Origin: Actinomycetales bacterium UBA1383
Lineage (GTDB): Bacteria; Actinomycetota; Actinomycetes; Actinomycetales; Actinomycetaceae
Assembly: GCA_002305415.1 (NCBI GenBank)
Contig: DBQX01000031.1
Coordinates: forward strand, 1-34,854
Direction of reading: 5' to 3'
Length of the DNA stretch: 34,854 bases
The stretch's first letter is position 1. Every line of letters starts with the position of its first letter. Of this stretch, positions 23,396 to 29,986 are shown in pieces. The position numbers and the translations under genes are program-made. Under the pieces are notes generated by a model, which had not been told where the DNA came from, did no database searches, and worked only from the letters and a program-made list of their open reading frames with translations.

Positions 23396-23742
23396 GGGCG
23401 GCCTCCGCGACGGCGCGCCTGGTCAACGGCCCGCGCCAGATCGCTGGCGAGCTCAGCGCTGGACGCGCTCGCCGCCGCCGGCAGAGCCCGCACGACGACG
23501 CGCGTCCCGGCGTCGAACTGCGGCACGACATCCCGCATGAGGTGGCGCAGCCGCCGCTGAACACGGTGACGGACCACGGATGATCCGACGGCGCGCGAAA
23601 CAGCGAACCCCACCAGGGGAGGTCCCTCGGTGAGGTCGCGGTTGAGGTGCACTGTCATGGTGCGCGAGCCGCCCCGCGCGCCCCGACGCAGCGTCTCGGA
23701 GAAGTCCTCCGCACGCCGCATCCGGTTGCGGGCAGGGAGCAC
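23392..23742 (-). CDS. rnpA: Ribonuclease P protein component
   Basis: This 116-residue basic protein binds the RNase P RNA and helps remove the 5' leader of precursor tRNA. It starts MLPARNRMRRAEDFSETLRRG, the usual first helix region, and carries the RNA-binding signature VGSSVVRHRVQRRLRHLMRD in the central helix. The start is a GTG at 23742, four bases after the end of rpmH. The stop overlaps yidD. The order rpmH-rnpA-yidD-yidC is nearly universal. Confidence 0.95.
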   Translation of the reverse strand: MLPARNRMRRAEDFSETLRRGARGGSRTMTVHLNRDLTEGPPLVGFAVSRAVGSSVVRHRVQRRLRHLMRDVVPQFDAGTRVVVRALPAAASASSAELASDLARAVDQARRRGGRP

Positions 23743-23746
23743 CTGG

Positions 23747-23884
23747 TCAGGCGGACAGCGACTGGCGGCCCTTGCGGCGGCGTGCCGCCAGGACCGCGCG
23801 ACCGGCGCGGGTGCGCATGCGGAGGCGGAAACCGTGCACCTTGGCGCGGCGCCGGTTGTTCGGCTGGTACGTACGCTTGCTCAC
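23747..23884 (-). CDS. rpmH: 50S ribosomal protein L34
   Basis: The 45-residue, very basic product SKRTYQPNNRRRAKVHGFRL... is a full-length L34, ending RRRKGRQSLSA. I used the GTG at 23884, which follows a GGGAGA ribosome site; the frame extends to 23956 but the added residues have no place in L34. It is the first gene of the leftward operon to rsmG and is divergent from dnaA. Confidence 0.96.
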   Translation of the reverse strand: MSKRTYQPNNRRRAKVHGFRLRMRTRAGRAVLAARRRKGRQSLSA

Positions 23885-23974
23885 AGCAGTCTCCCGAAAC
23901 CTTGAAGAAGCAGTCGCTGAGTGCCGTCTGGAGGTCCACGCAGCGGTCGCGTACACGGCACACGCAGCCTGTCA

Positions 23975-24004
23975 ACGGTAAGGGAAAACGGCGAAGGGGG
24001 TCAA
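23975..24004 (-). promoter_or_regulatory. Promoter of the rpmH-rsmG operon
   Basis: On the minus strand, TTGACC (24004-23999), 18 bases, then TACCGT (23980-23975) give a good housekeeping promoter with a start near 23968. A second -35-like TTGACA (23975-23970) overlaps the -10 element and may serve another start with TACGCG 16 bases on. Confidence 0.5.
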
Positions 24005-24057
24005 CTGAGGTCCGCGTGCGAGAGGTCACCCCCAACCCGGTGGGAGATCGGTCTCAA

Positions 24058-24066
24058 TGTGGATAT
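24058..24066 (-). promoter_or_regulatory. DnaA box
   Basis: The minus strand reads ATATCCACA, one mismatch from TTATCCACA. It lies in the rpmH/dnaA gap. Confidence 0.6.
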
Positions 24067-24144
24067 CGTGGTCGTGTCGTGTTGACAAGTGTCAGCCAGA
24101 TCACTTCTCACCGGCCACTGGCTCGGGCGCGACGCGGTACTTTT

Positions 24145-24165
24145 TCATCCACACTCTGTGGATAA
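24145..24165. promoter_or_regulatory. Facing pair of DnaA boxes upstream of dnaA
   Basis: TCATCCACA (24145-24153, one mismatch) faces TGTGGATAA (24157-24165, a perfect TTATCCACA on the minus strand) across three bases. They lie 50-70 bases before the dnaA start and probably let DnaA control its own gene. Confidence 0.75.
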
Positions 24166-24214
24166 ACATGTGTATGGGTCCATGGTCACACATGGGTTCG
24201 GGGAGGAGTCCTGG

Positions 24215-25696
24215 GTGTCCACTGGGAACGCGCCGTCGGCCGACCTGTGGGACGAGATCGTGCGCGCGCTCGCCACGCGCAGCGACCTCACCCCCACGGA
24301 CCTCTCGTTCGCGAGGCTCGCCAAGCCCCTCGGGGTGATCGACGGCACCCTCCTGCTCGCCGTGCCCTCCAACATGGTGAAGGACCGGCTGGAGACCCGG
24401 ATGCGGCCTGCGCTCACCACGGCGCTCCAGGCGCTCCGTGAGGACGCGATCCAGCGCTACGCCGTCACCGTCGACACCTCCCTCTACGACGCGACGCCGC
24501 CCCCACCCACTCCCGCGGCCGCCACGACCGCCGCTCGCGCGCCGTCGCCGCCGGTCCCCGAGCCGGCCGACCGGCCCGGCCCGATGCAGATGAGCGCCGC
24601 CCAGGCCGTACCGGCGGTCCCTCCGCGGCCGGCGCGGCCGACCCCGATGGAGGTGGATCCCTCGCGCCTCAACCCGAAGTACACCTTCGAGTCCTTCGTG
24701 ATCGGGGCGTCCAACCGGTTCGCGCACGCCGCCGCGCGTGCGGTGGCTGAGGCCCCGGCCCGCGCCTACAACCCGTTGTTCGTGTACGGCGGCTCCGGGC
24801 TGGGCAAGACGCACCTGCTGCACGCGATCGGCCACTATTCCCGCTCGCTGTACCCCGGGGTCCGGGTGCGCTACGTGAACTCCGAGGAGTTCACCAACGA
24901 CTTCATCAACTCGATCCGGGACGACAAGGCGGAAAGCTTCCAGCGGCGCTACCGCAACGTCGACGTGCTGCTGGTGGACGACATCCAGTTCCTCGGCGGC
25001 AAGGAGCAGACCGTCGAGGAGTTCTTCCACACCTTCAACACGCTGCACAACGACAACAAGCAGGTGGTCATCACCTCGGACACCCCGCCGAAGAAGCTCC
25101 AGGGCTTCGAGGAGCGCCTGATCTCCCGGTTCGAGTGGGGTCTGCTCACCGACGTGCAACCACCCGACCTCGAGACCCGCATCGCCATCCTGCGGAAGAA
25201 GGCACAGGCGGAGCACCTGCAGGCCTCGGACGAGGTCCTGAGCTACATCGCCTCCCGGATCACCACGAACATCCGCGAGCTCGAGGGTGCGCTCATCCGC
25301 GTGACCGCGTTCGCGAACCTCAACCGGCAGCCGGTCGAGCTGACGCTCGCCGAACTGGTGCTCCGCGACCTGGTCTCCGACACCGAGCCCGAGAAGATCA
25401 CGGCCGCGCTGATCATGAACGAGACGTCACAGTACTTCAGCGTGACCGTCGACGCGCTCTGCAGCGCCGACCGGTCACGGGTGCTGGTGACCGCCCGCCA
25501 GATCGCGATGTACCTCTGCCGTGAGCTCACCGATCTGTCGCTGCCCAAGATCGGACAGACCTTCGGCGGCCGCGACCACACCACCGTGATGCACGCGTAC
25601 CGGAAGATCGCCGTGCAGATGGCCGAGAAGCGCGCGACCTTCAACCAGGTCACCGAGCTCACCAACCGCATCAAGCACAGCGCCCGCACGACCTGA
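24215..25696 (+). CDS. dnaA: Chromosomal replication initiator protein DnaA
   Basis: The 493-residue product opens DNA at oriC. Domain I covers about 1-90. A Pro/Ala-rich linker (about 95-155) forms domain II. The AAA+ core begins at LNPKYTFESFVIGASNRFA and has Walker A GGSGLGKT (about 192-199) and Walker B LLVDDIQF (about 252-259). Domain IV carries the DnaA signature GRDHTTVMHAYRKI (about 452-465), which reads DnaA boxes. I chose the GTG at 24215, six bases after GGGGAGGAG. The frame is open to 24089, but that stretch contains two DnaA boxes and gives no family residues. It is divergent from rpmH and leads the rightward replication genes. Confidence 0.96.
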   Translation: MSTGNAPSADLWDEIVRALATRSDLTPTDLSFARLAKPLGVIDGTLLLAVPSNMVKDRLETRMRPALTTALQALREDAIQRYAVTVDTSLYDATPPPPTPAAATTAARAPSPPVPEPADRPGPMQMSAAQAVPAVPPRPARPTPMEVDPSRLNPKYTFESFVIGASNRFAHAAARAVAEAPARAYNPLFVYGGSGLGKTHLLHAIGHYSRSLYPGVRVRYVNSEEFTNDFINSIRDDKAESFQRRYRNVDVLLVDDIQFLGGKEQTVEEFFHTFNTLHNDNKQVVITSDTPPKKLQGFEERLISRFEWGLLTDVQPPDLETRIAILRKKAQAEHLQASDEVLSYIASRITTNIRELEGALIRVTAFANLNRQPVELTLAELVLRDLVSDTEPEKITAALIMNETSQYFSVTVDALCSADRSRVLVTARQIAMYLCRELTDLSLPKIGQTFGGRDHTTVMHAYRKIAVQMAEKRATFNQVTELTNRIKHSARTT

Positions 25697-25739
25697 CGGA
25701 TCCTCCCGGTCACGCCCAAGCCCCTCGTCCACGCTCCGG

Positions 25740-25748
25740 TGTGGACAG
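25740..25748 (-). promoter_or_regulatory. DnaA box (one mismatch)
   Basis: The minus strand reads CTGTCCACA, one base from the high-GC consensus TTGTCCACA. Confidence 0.6.
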
Positions 25749-25767
25749 GATGAGGATCCGACGGCGT

Positions 25768-25794
25768 GGGGGTGTGGGTTCAGGGCCCACCCCC
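25768..25794 (+). terminator. Hairpin downstream of dnaA
   Basis: GGGGG (25768-25772) and TGGG (25775-25778) pair with CCCA and CCCCC (25786-25794), leaving a 2-base bulge and a 7-base loop. It lies 71 bases after the dnaA stop. It may end dnaA transcripts or be an origin element. Confidence 0.4.
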
Positions 25795-25863
25795 GGGGAG
25801 ACGGCGCACCGGACGCTGCCGTACCCACATGCACACCCCGCCACCACTGGCGCCATCCCCGTC

Positions 25864-25872
25864 CCGTCCACA
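25864..25872 (+). promoter_or_regulatory. DnaA box (two mismatches)
   Basis: CCGTCCACA differs from TTGTCCACA at the first two bases and keeps the GTCCACA core. Confidence 0.45.
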
Positions 25873-25906
25873 GCCCACGACACGGCGTGAGCTGCGACGA
25901 CGATAC

Positions 25907-25915
25907 GTGTCCACA
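25907..25915 (+). promoter_or_regulatory. DnaA box (one mismatch)
   Basis: GTGTCCACA differs from TTGTCCACA only at the first base. Confidence 0.6.
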
Positions 25916-26100
25916 TGATCCCCAGCCGCTACGACTATGACGAGACCATCCCAGGAATGACATGGTGAAGACCACCAACGGTGGATGGCGAGCGGGTGGC
26001 GTGATACTCGATTGTGATTCGTGCCATCCTTGGAGCAGGTTCCTTTCTGCGCGTCGCGCACGCCGTGGTCGGCGCTGATCCCAAGACGAAAGAGGTAGAC

Positions 26101-27231
26101 GTGAAGTTCAGAGTCGATCGTGATGTCCTCGCCGAAGCCGTGGCCTGGACCGCGCGATCACTGCCCAACCGGCCGGCCGTCCCCGTGCTCGCGGGCGTGC
26201 TGCTGGAGACGTCCACCGACGGCGTCCTGACCATCTCGAGCTTCGACTACGAGGTCTCGGCCCGATCCGAGGTGCCGGCCGAGGTCTCCGCCGCGGGCGT
26301 CGCCGTCGTCCAGGGGAAGATGCTGGCGGACATCGCGAAGGCCCTGCCCCCGAAGCCGGTCGAGATCGAACTCGAGGGCACCAAGCTCGTCCTCACGTGT
26401 GGTGCCTCCCGGTTCTCGCTCCACACGATGCCCGAGGACGACTACCCCGACCTGCCGTCGTTCCCCGAGGCGTCGGGGACCGTGGACGCGGGCGCCTTCA
26501 ACGAGGCGGTCCTGCAGGTGACGACGGCGGCCAGCCGCGACGAGACCCTTCCCCTCCTCACCGGCGTCCGCATGGAGATCGAGGGGGAGCGCATCACATT
26601 CCTGGCGACCGACCGGTATCGCCTCGCCATGAAGGAGATCGCGTGGACGCCCGGCTCGCCGGACATCTCGCAGGTCGCGCTCGTCCGGGCGCGCACGCTG
26701 TCCGACGTCGCGAAGTCGATGACGCAGGCCGGGACGCTCGAGATCGCCCTGGAGACCGGGAACGGCAAGCAGCTGGTCGGATTCGACGCCGCCGGCCGCC
26801 GGACGACGTCGCAACTGATCGAGGGTGACTACCCGCCGGTGCGCCGCCTCTTCCCCGAGGCCACCCCCACCTACGCCGTCGCGCGGACGGCGGAGATCAT
26901 CGAGGCCACTCGCCGCGTGGCCCTCGTCGCCGAGCGCAACACCCCGATCCGGCTCTCGTTCACCGAGGGCCAGGTGACGCTCGAGGCTGGGCAGGGCGAG
27001 GACGCCCAGGCCTCCGAGGCGCTCGAGGCGACCCTCGTGGGGGAGGACATCACGACGGCGTTCAACCCGCACCTCTTCCTCGACGGCCTGACCGCGCTCG
27101 GCACGGAGTACGTGCGGCTGGGCTTCACGAACCCCACGAAGCCCGTGCTGATGTCGGGCAAGACGAGCGCGGAGGGTGAGGACCACGAGGAGTTCCTCTA
27201 CCTCCTGATGCCAATCCGATTCGCCAGTTAG
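26101..27231 (+). CDS. dnaN: DNA polymerase III beta subunit (sliding clamp)
   Basis: The 376-residue product forms the ring that tethers the polymerase to DNA. It starts MKFRVDRDVLAEAVAWTARSL from a GTG at 26101. Clamp blocks include RPAVPVLAGVLLETS, the second-domain TLPLLTGVRMEI and FLATDRYRLAMKE, GDYPPVRRLFPE, and the C-terminal FNPHLFLDGLTAL with YLLMPIRFA, the partner-binding pocket. AGAGG lies upstream of the start. The frame extends to 26014 without family features. gnd follows 10 bases after its stop. Confidence 0.96.
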   Translation: MKFRVDRDVLAEAVAWTARSLPNRPAVPVLAGVLLETSTDGVLTISSFDYEVSARSEVPAEVSAAGVAVVQGKMLADIAKALPPKPVEIELEGTKLVLTCGASRFSLHTMPEDDYPDLPSFPEASGTVDAGAFNEAVLQVTTAASRDETLPLLTGVRMEIEGERITFLATDRYRLAMKEIAWTPGSPDISQVALVRARTLSDVAKSMTQAGTLEIALETGNGKQLVGFDAAGRRTTSQLIEGDYPPVRRLFPEATPTYAVARTAEIIEATRRVALVAERNTPIRLSFTEGQVTLEAGQGEDAQASEALEATLVGEDITTAFNPHLFLDGLTALGTEYVRLGFTNPTKPVLMSGKTSAEGEDHEEFLYLLMPIRFAS

Positions 27232-27241
27232 GAAAGAGAAC

Positions 27242-28129
27242 ATGAAGATCGGCATGGTCGGGCTCGGCCGGATGGGTTTCAACATGGCAAGCCGCCTCCG
27301 GGACGGCGGCCACGAGGTCGTGGGGTACGACGTCGACCCCCGCAACGCTGACGTGGCCACCCTGGAGGAGTTGCGGGACGCGCTGCCCGCGCCTCGAGTC
27401 GTGTGGGTGATGGTGCCCGCCGGCACGCCGACGAAGGACACGATCGTGCGGCTCGCGGAGGTGCTGGAGCCCGGGGACCTCGTGGTGGAGGGTGGAAACT
27501 CCCGGTTCAGCGAGGACCGCCCCAACGCTGAACTTCTGGGCGCTCGCGGCATCGACTACGTCGACGTGGGTGTCTCCGGCGGCGTCTGGGGGCGCGAGAA
27601 GGGTTACGCCCTCATGGCGGGTGGCAGCGAGGAAGCGGTCGCACGTCTCCTGCCGGTGTTCGACACGCTGCGGCCCGAGGGACCCCGGGAGGAGAGCTTC
27701 GTGCATGCCGGCCCGGTCGGCGCGGGGCACTACTCCAAGATGGTGCACAACGGCGTCGAGTACGCCGTCATGCAGGCCTACGCCGAGGGTTACGAGCTGC
27801 TCACCACCCAGACCGAGCTCCTCCCGGACGTCCCGGCCATCTTCAAGGCGTGGCAGCGCGGCACCGTGATCCGCTCCTGGCTGCTCGAACTCATGGTCCG
27901 CGCCCTCGAGCAGGATCCCGAACTGGCCGAGATCGAGGGGTACGCCTCCGACTCCGGCGAGGGCCGCTGGACCGTGGAGGAGGCCATCCGCAACGCGGTC
28001 CCGCTCCACACGATCGCCGCCTCCCTGTTCGCGCGCTTCGAGTCCCGCCAGGAGGAGTCGCCGGCGATGAAGGCGATCGCGGCCCTGCGGCAGCAGTTCG
28101 GGGGCCACGCGGTCAAGCCCGCCGGTTAG
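27242..28129 (+). CDS. gnd: 6-phosphogluconate dehydrogenase, decarboxylating (short form)
   Basis: The enzyme oxidises 6-phosphogluconate to ribulose 5-phosphate with loss of CO2, in the pentose phosphate pathway. The 295-residue product is the short type (about 300, against about 470 in the long type). The Rossmann motif is GLGRMGFNMASRL. After the second strand the sequence reads GYDVDPRNAD, where an acidic residue often favours NAD over NADP. GGNSRFSEDR, GVSGGVWGREKGYALMAGG and KMVHNGVEYAVMQAYAEGYE (catalytic lysine) are intact. AGGAAAGA precedes the ATG. The gene lies between dnaN and recF, a common actinobacterial order whose reason is not obvious. Confidence 0.93.
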   Translation: MKIGMVGLGRMGFNMASRLRDGGHEVVGYDVDPRNADVATLEELRDALPAPRVVWVMVPAGTPTKDTIVRLAEVLEPGDLVVEGGNSRFSEDRPNAELLGARGIDYVDVGVSGGVWGREKGYALMAGGSEEAVARLLPVFDTLRPEGPREESFVHAGPVGAGHYSKMVHNGVEYAVMQAYAEGYELLTTQTELLPDVPAIFKAWQRGTVIRSWLLELMVRALEQDPELAEIEGYASDSGEGRWTVEEAIRNAVPLHTIAASLFARFESRQEESPAMKAIAALRQQFGGHAVKPAG

Positions 28130-29271
28130 TGTTCGTCTCGGATCTCGCCCTCAGCGACTACCGCAACTACCGCGAGGCGGTGGTGCGCTTCGACGAGGGC
28201 ACGGTCGTCATCCTCGGTGCGAACGGGCAGGGGAAGACCAACCTCGTCGAGGCGATCGCCTACCTGTCCACCTTCTCCTCCCACCGTGTCTCGGCCGACG
28301 CCGCCCTCGTGCGGGCGGGTGCCCCGGGCGCGGTGGTGCGTGCCAAGGTGGTCCGTCGCGACCGTCCGACCGTCCTGGAACTCGAGATCATCGCGGGGCG
28401 CGCCAACCGCGCTCGCGTGAACCGCTCCCCGGCCCGCACGCGTGACGTCCTCGGGATCCTCAAGACCGTGGTGTTCGCCCCGGAGGACCTCACCCTCGTG
28501 AAGGGCGATCCGGCCGAGCGGCGGCGCTACCTCGATGACCTCGTGGTCACGCGTGTCCCGCGCCTCGCGGGTGTTCGCAGCGAGTACGAGAGGATCCTGC
28601 GCCAGCGCTCCGCCCTGCTGAAGTCGGCGGGCGGCGGGCGGCGGGCGCCCACGGCGTTGCTGTCCACCCTCGACGTGTGGGACGGGCACCTCGCCGCCGC
28701 CGGCGCCGAACTGCTCGCCGCCCGGGCCTCCCTCGTCGCCGAGCTGGCACCGCGCGTGGCTGCCGCGTACCGCGACGTGTCCGACGGCGCCGGGGAGGTG
28801 ACGCTCGCGATCCGGTCCTCGCTGGAGCGCGCGGAGGACGACGTCGCCCCCGACGGCGACCTCGAGGCCCGCCTCCTCGCGGCGATGCAGCGGCTGCGGC
28901 CCCAGGAGCTCGACCGCGGTGTCTGCCTCGTCGGGCCCCACCGGGACGACCTCGTGCTCACGCTCGGAGACCTGCCGGCGCGGGGGTACGCCTCCCACGG
29001 CGAGTCGTGGTCGCTGGCCCTCGCATTGCGGCTCGGGGCGTTCGGCCTGCTCCGCGCGGAGGACCCGGACGGTGAGACTCCCGTCCTCATCCTGGACGAC
29101 GTGTTCGCGGAGCTGGACACCCACCGGCGTGCCAGGCTGGCCGCCCTCGTCCGGGAGGCCCAGCAGGTCTTCGTCACGGCAGCGGTCCCCGCGGACGTGC
29201 CGGCGGAACTGGACGGCCAGCGCTTCCACGTGCGCGCCGGGGTCATCGGCGAGGACGGGCACGATGGGTGA
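28129..29271 (+). CDS. recF: DNA replication and repair protein RecF
   Basis: RecF is an SMC-like ATPase that helps load RecA at single-strand gaps. The 380-residue product begins FVSDLALSDYRNYREAVV, the usual start. It has Walker A GANGQGKT (about 30-37), PEDLTLVKGDPAERRRYLDD, CLVGPHRDD, the signature ASHGESWSLALALRLG and Walker B VLILDDVFAELD. The GTG at 28129 shares its G with the gnd stop (TAGTG) and no Shine-Dalgarno site is present, so translation probably depends on gnd. The stop overlaps dciA by 8 bases. Confidence 0.95.
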   Translation: MFVSDLALSDYRNYREAVVRFDEGTVVILGANGQGKTNLVEAIAYLSTFSSHRVSADAALVRAGAPGAVVRAKVVRRDRPTVLELEIIAGRANRARVNRSPARTRDVLGILKTVVFAPEDLTLVKGDPAERRRYLDDLVVTRVPRLAGVRSEYERILRQRSALLKSAGGGRRAPTALLSTLDVWDGHLAAAGAELLAARASLVAELAPRVAAAYRDVSDGAGEVTLAIRSSLERAEDDVAPDGDLEARLLAAMQRLRPQELDRGVCLVGPHRDDLVLTLGDLPARGYASHGESWSLALALRLGAFGLLRAEDPDGETPVLILDDVFAELDTHRRARLAALVREAQQVFVTAAVPADVPAELDGQRFHVRAGVIGEDGHDG

Positions 29272-29773
29272 GGATGCCGCCGCCGAGGCACTGAGGCGGG
29301 CGCGGGAGATGGCCGGTGGTCCAGCCGGCGCGAAGAAGCGGCGGCGTACCACCGAACCGGGTGGGCTGTCGGCGGGGCCGGGGCTCGGCAACGCCGGGAG
29401 CGGGGCGCGCCCGTCGGCCCGCGACCCGCAGCGCGTCGGCGACGTCGCCGACGCCCTCCTCGAGGACCGCGGCTGGCGGGAGCAGGTGGAGGTCGCGAAC
29501 GTCGTGGGCCGGTGGCGCGCGATCGTCGGCGACGCCGTCGCGGACCACACCACGGTCGAACGTTTCGAGGAGGGCACTCTGGTGGTGCGTGCGTCGTCGA
29601 CGGCGTGGGCCACGCAGGTCAAGCTCCTCCTCGGGCAGCTCCGGCAGCGGATCGCCGCGGAGGTCGGGCCCGACCTCGTCACGGAGATCGTGATCCTCGG
29701 CCCGGCGGGCCCCACCTGGAAGCACGGCCTGCGCAGCGTACGCGGCCGCGGACCGAGGGACACCTACGGCTAG
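29264..29773 (+). CDS. dciA: DUF721 protein, DciA-like helicase-loading factor
   Basis: The 169-residue product has a basic, Gly-rich and probably flexible N-terminal part (about 1-50). A DUF721 domain follows, with RVGDVADALLEDRGW, VVGRWRAIVGDAVADHT and LVVRASSTAWATQVKLLLGQL. DUF721 proteins between recF and gyrB (mycobacterial Rv0004) belong to the DciA family, which works with the replicative helicase DnaB. The ATG at 29264 overlaps the recF stop and has GAGGAC upstream. A weak GGACGC/GCGTCC stem (29773-29806) follows and may end the dnaN-dciA transcript. Confidence 0.87.
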   Translation: MGEDAAAEALRRAREMAGGPAGAKKRRRTTEPGGLSAGPGLGNAGSGARPSARDPQRVGDVADALLEDRGWREQVEVANVVGRWRAIVGDAVADHTTVERFEEGTLVVRASSTAWATQVKLLLGQLRQRIAAEVGPDLVTEIVILGPAGPTWKHGLRSVRGRGPRDTYG

Positions 29774-29833
29774 GACGCGTCAGGACGGCCGCTGGCGCGT
29801 GCGTCCCCCTTCCGTGTGGGTCACCCCTGCGGC

Positions 29834-29842
29834 TGTGGACAG
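29834..29842 (-). promoter_or_regulatory. DnaA-box-like site upstream of gyrB
   Basis: The minus strand reads CTGTCCACA, identical to the box at 25740. It lies 25 bases upstream of the predicted gyrB -10 element and about 150 bases before the gene. Confidence 0.4.
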
Positions 29843-29866
29843 GCGCGGAGGAGGGCATTTCCGGAG

Positions 29867-29872
29867 TACAAT
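29867..29872 (+). promoter_or_regulatory. -10 element of gyrB-gyrA
   Basis: TACAAT is a strong -10 hexamer and predicts a start near 29879, giving a leader of about 108 bases. No TTGAC-like -35 is seen at the usual distance; gyrase promoters are often tuned by supercoiling. Confidence 0.55.
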
Positions 29873-29986
29873 GGATTCCAGCAGCCCCGTCCCGTTGACA
29901 CGCGTGGCCCGTCCGCCCGCGCTGCCCGTGGACCGGGCTGTGATGGTGTCAGGACCTGGCGCCGGGACGAGTTGAGGAGTGGCCGA

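Larger units (their letters stand above)
23885..24214. other. Divergent rpmH/dnaA control region
   Basis: This 330-base gap has no gene. It contains the rpmH promoter, a TTGACA hexamer on the plus strand (24082-24087) without a clear -10 partner, a possible -10 TACTTT (24138-24143) for dnaA, three DnaA boxes, and the GGGGAGGAG ribosome site of dnaA (24200-24208). Confidence 0.75.
25697..26100. other. dnaA-dnaN gap, likely oriC
   Basis: This 404-base gap has no gene and lies at the usual actinobacterial oriC position. I see three DnaA-box-like 9-mers on both strands (25740, 25864, 25907), each one or two mismatches from TTGTCCACA, plus a weaker TCGTCCACG at 25725. There is one hairpin and a moderately AT-richer part from about 25915 to 26060. 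No clear dnaN promoter was found. Confidence 0.65.

Noticed and set aside
24089..24214. Longer DnaA start upstream
   Set aside because: This stretch contains a facing pair of DnaA boxes and lacks DnaA residues; GTG 24215 has a strong ribosome site.
29895..29923. TTGACA as -35 of a second gyrB promoter
   Set aside because: No TANNNT hexamer occurs at 16-18 bases downstream.
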